64,000 bases of DNA. It comes from Pseudorasbora parva (taxonomy: Eukaryota > Chordata > Actinopteri > Cypriniformes > Gobionidae). The stretch covers positions 32,759,446 through 32,823,445 of the forward strand of contig NC_090186.1 of assembly GCF_024679245.1 (NCBI RefSeq), read 5' to 3'. Positions 61,543-64,000 of this stretch are shown here, piece after piece (the first letter of the stretch is position 1; the number at the start of each line of letters is the position of its first letter). Both the position numbers and the translations under genes were made by a program. Under the pieces are notes generated by a model. It did not search any database, was not told the origin of the DNA, and saw nothing but the letters and a program-made list of their open reading frames with translations.

Positions 61543-61629
61543 CTACGGGGGAAGCAAATGTAATGTACATACAAATATCAACACTTGAGAACTTGATAGA
61601 CATCTTGTGTCTAACAACATCAACATCTA

Positions 61630-62845
61630 CACTCACCTAAAGGATTATTAGGAACACCCTACTAATACCGTGTTTGACCCCCTTCCGCCTTCAGAACTGC
61701 CTTTATTCTACGTGGCATTGATTCAACAAGGTATTGACAGCATTCTTTAGAAATGTTGGCCCATATTGATAGGATAGCATCTTGCAGTTGATGGAGATTT
61801 GTGGAATACACATCCAGGGCACGAAGCTCCTGTTCCACTACATCCCAAAGATGCACTATTGGTTTGAGATCTGGTGACTGTGGGGACCATTTTAGTACAG
61901 TAAACTCATTCTCGTGTTCAAGAAACCAATTTGAAATGATTAAAGGTTTTTGACATGGTGCATTATCCTGCTGGAAGTAGCCATCAGAGGATGGCTACAT
62001 GGTGCTCATAAAGGGTTGGACATGGTCAGAAACAATGCTCAGGTAGGCCGTGGCATTTAAACAATGCCCAAATGGCACTAAGGGGCCTAAAGTGTGCCAA
62101 GAAAACATCCCCCTCACCATTACACCACCACCACCAGCCTGCACAGTGGTAACAAGGCATGATGGATCCATGTTCTCATTCTGTTATGCCAAATTCTGAC
62201 TCTACCATCTGAAAGTCTCAACAGAAATCGAGACTTATCAGACCAGGCCACATTTTTATAGTCTTCAACTGTCCAATTTTGCTGAGCTTGTGCCAATTGT
62301 AGCCTCTTTTCCTATTTGTAGCAGAGATGAGTGGTACCCGGTGGGGTCTTCTGCTGTTGTATCCTTTCCGCCTCGAGGTTGTATGTTGTGGCTTCACAAA
62401 TGCTTTGCTGCATACCTCGGTTGTAATGAGTGGTTATTTCAGTCAAAGTTGCTCTTTTAGCAGTTTGAATCAGTCAGCCCATTCTCCCCTGAACTCTAGT
62501 ATCAACAAGGCATTTTTCCCCACAGGACTGCTGCATACTGGATGTTTTTCCCTTTTCACACCATTCTTTGTAAATCCTAGAAATGACTGTGCATGAAAAT
62601 CCCAGTAACTGGGCAGATTGTGAAATACTCAGACCGGCCGGTCTGGCACCAACAACCATGCCATGCTCAAAATTGCTTAAATCACCTTTTTTCCCATTCT
62701 GACATTCAGTTTGGAGTTCAGGAGATTGTCTTGACCAGGACCACACCCCTAAATGCATTGACGCAACTGCCATGTGATTGGTTTATTAGATAATTGCATT
62801 AATGAGAAATTGAACAGGTGTTCCTAATAATCCTTTAGGTGAGTG
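61630..62845 (-). mobile_element. Tc1-like relic 17, most divergent copy
   Basis: 1,216 bp. Here the right TIR (ending CTTTAGGTGAGTG) is an exact complement of the left, whereas relics 1-16 all have T in place of the second G. It has many private substitutions and no EGF exons on its right, so it marks the array edge and an older lineage. Confidence 0.9.
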
Positions 62846-63117
62846 TATACTAGAAGAATAAGAACCAACAAAGGACATTATCAACATTTTTTAAACACAA
62901 AAAAACAGAAAACTAAGATTTTAAAAATGCATCTACATTTTGTCAAATTGTTTAAAGAAAATGTCCAAAAACACTTTCACACCTCCTGTATGGTAACACT
63001 TGCACTACAATGACAAATTATTGAGGGAGTGTGGGGAATTCTTAGATTTTTGACTAACATCACCAATATGTATGTATTCAAAACATAAATTGAGATGTTA
63101 CTGTTAACAGTGGATTT
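62846..63117 (-). repeat. terminal array fragment without exons
   Basis: Matches the intron between Tc1 and exon d of the other units, with more substitutions, then stops at TGGATTT, precisely where the others enter their poly-A tract. No exon d follows. Confidence 0.85.
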
Positions 63118-63747
63118 TCTTCTCTTTCTGAGGCTGCTGTTTTTTCGGATGAGTTCGGATGAATCAATGCTGATGTTTGGTTATCTTAATTCTCCACTGG
63201 TGAGGCTTACGGTCAATCTATTTGTCAAATTATTCAATATGTTAAGGCAAGTCCAAATCAATTGGGTACATTTGTGTGAAGGTGAGCACATTTATTATCC
63301 TCAAAGGATACGATGAGTACACCAACGAGTATGTGGATTAACAAAGAATACATAAATGTAAATTTTATAATTGTAAGCCTTTCTTTAAATTTTTCTGGAA
63401 GAGTTAAAATTGTATGCCTGTTTGATTTCTGACTCTTCCAATAAGAAAGCTGTAAAAAACATGAATCTTTTTAAAAGATATATTATTTTCCTGCTTACTG
63501 GCATCTAATGTTGTCATTCTGTGTTTCATGTTATTAAAATAAAAAATTAAGAAAAATAATTAATAAAAAACAAAGAACTTCTACCATAAATTTAGTCTAT
63601 CAGTTTTAAATAAATAAAACTGTAGGCTATTATTATTATTTAAATCATGTAGAATGTACATGCATTTCATTATTTATCTAAAGAATACAGAGTTAATAAA
63701 GAATTTAGAATATGTGTCCCTACCTATCGAATGCGCCATAATCCAAT

Positions 63748-63761
63748 CCAGCAGGTGGCGG
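63748..63761 (+). promoter_or_regulatory. CTCF-like motif
   Basis: CCAGCAGGTGGCGG fits the vertebrate CTCF core consensus CCASYAGRKGGCRS at every position. It lies about 630 bp outside the array edge. Similar strings also occur in dispersed fish repeats, so occupancy is unproven. Confidence 0.4.
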
Positions 63762-63789
63762 TAATGCACATTTCAAGACATCCACCAAT

Positions 63790-63867
63790 CAGATCAAAGC
63801 AAGCGCAGCTGAACAGACTTCAAGCGCGAAAAAGAGACACAGGACAACGACCGTGTTTTTTTTAGAG
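63790..63867 (+). other. possible plus-strand first exon ending at a consensus donor
   Basis: A GC-richer stretch containing AGCGCGAAAAAGAG ends at AGAG|GTAAGTG (donor after 63867), a near-perfect 5' splice site. The start is a guess. It could be the untranslated first exon of a gene running to the right, away from the array. No coding evidence. Confidence 0.25.
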
Positions 63868-64000
63868 GTAAGTGGCCTACACAAATATATTTATAAAATT
63901 CATCTCAATTCATCATTTTAATTTAGTATTTTTATTCATCTTTATGTTTTACAATCTTTATGTGCTTCTCCTGAGCGAGTCAGAGTGAACTGCAATGTTA

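Larger units (their letters stand above)
3277..63117. repeat. tandem array of ~2.94 kb units (four EGF exons plus a Tc1 relic each)
   Basis: Counting each unit from its Tc1 left end, boundaries fall at 5288, 8214, 11156, 14101, 17044, 19987, 22930, 25866, 34958, 37896, 46968, 49905, 52844, 55783, 58707 and 61630. Lengths are 2,923-2,946 bp once the two DIRS insertions are subtracted. The first unit is cut by the LINE. The last has only its Tc1 and the adjacent intron up to 63117. Units differ by scattered substitutions and by the lengths of a poly-C tract (about 7 to 22) and a poly-A tract (up to about 35) lying between Tc1 and exon d. Confidence 0.97.
63118..64000. other. right flank of the array, AT-rich non-repeated DNA
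   Basis: No similarity to the unit and no EGF exon on either strand. The short open frames here are AT-rich and lack domains. From about 63730 the composition becomes more balanced, with the two elements listed next. Confidence 0.7.

Noticed and set aside
3277..63117. CRISPR-like or satellite DNA interpretation of the array
   Set aside because: The unit is long, contains spliced protein-coding exons and a transposon, and has no short repeat-spacer pattern.
63095..63316. A 73-codon plus-strand frame at the array edge
   Set aside because: It spans the array junction, is rich in Leu and Phe from AT-rich DNA, and shows no domain or splice support.

Overview
The window looks like vertebrate, almost certainly teleost and probably cyprinid, nuclear DNA. 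It has spliced exons with AG/GT borders, Tc1-like DNA transposon relics, an L2-like LINE and two DIRS-type tyrosine-recombinase retrotransposons. Nothing bacterial or viral was recognised.

The dominating feature (3277-63117) is a head-to-tail array of a ~2.94 kb unit. Sixteen complete exon sets and one exon-less terminal unit are present. On the minus strand each unit carries four 147-bp exons (a, b, c, d in transcript order). Each exon encodes one six-cysteine calcium-binding EGF module starting D-x-D-E-C. All 64 exons begin and end in phase 1 and read open, so together they could encode about 3,100 residues of continuous EGF repeats. The style of the modules resembles the EGF stalk of fish adhesion GPCRs of the E group (CD97/EMR type), but no 7TM, GAIN, signal-peptide or terminal exon is visible, so the family call is an inference. 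The unit is itself an old duplication of an exon pair (a-b and c-d, introns included). A decayed 1.2 kb Tc1-like element sits in every d-to-a intron.

Younger elements have landed in the Tc1 relics. A DIRS element (25934-32079) inserted into one relic, and a ~12 kb block (two units plus DIRS) was then duplicated in tandem, giving a second, almost identical DIRS (37964-44106) at the same site. Copy 1 has open gag, RT/RNase H and tyrosine recombinase frames. Copy 2 has a 1-bp frameshift in RNase H. At the left edge a LINE on the minus strand (1-3276, running off the window) interrupts the Tc1 relic of the leftmost unit. Its endonuclease/RT frame is open for at least 1,080 codons.

To the right (63118-64000) the array stops abruptly into AT-rich non-repeated DNA with a CTCF-like motif and a possible plus-strand first exon. 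The 5' end of the EGF gene would lie beyond the right edge and its 3' end beyond the left edge.
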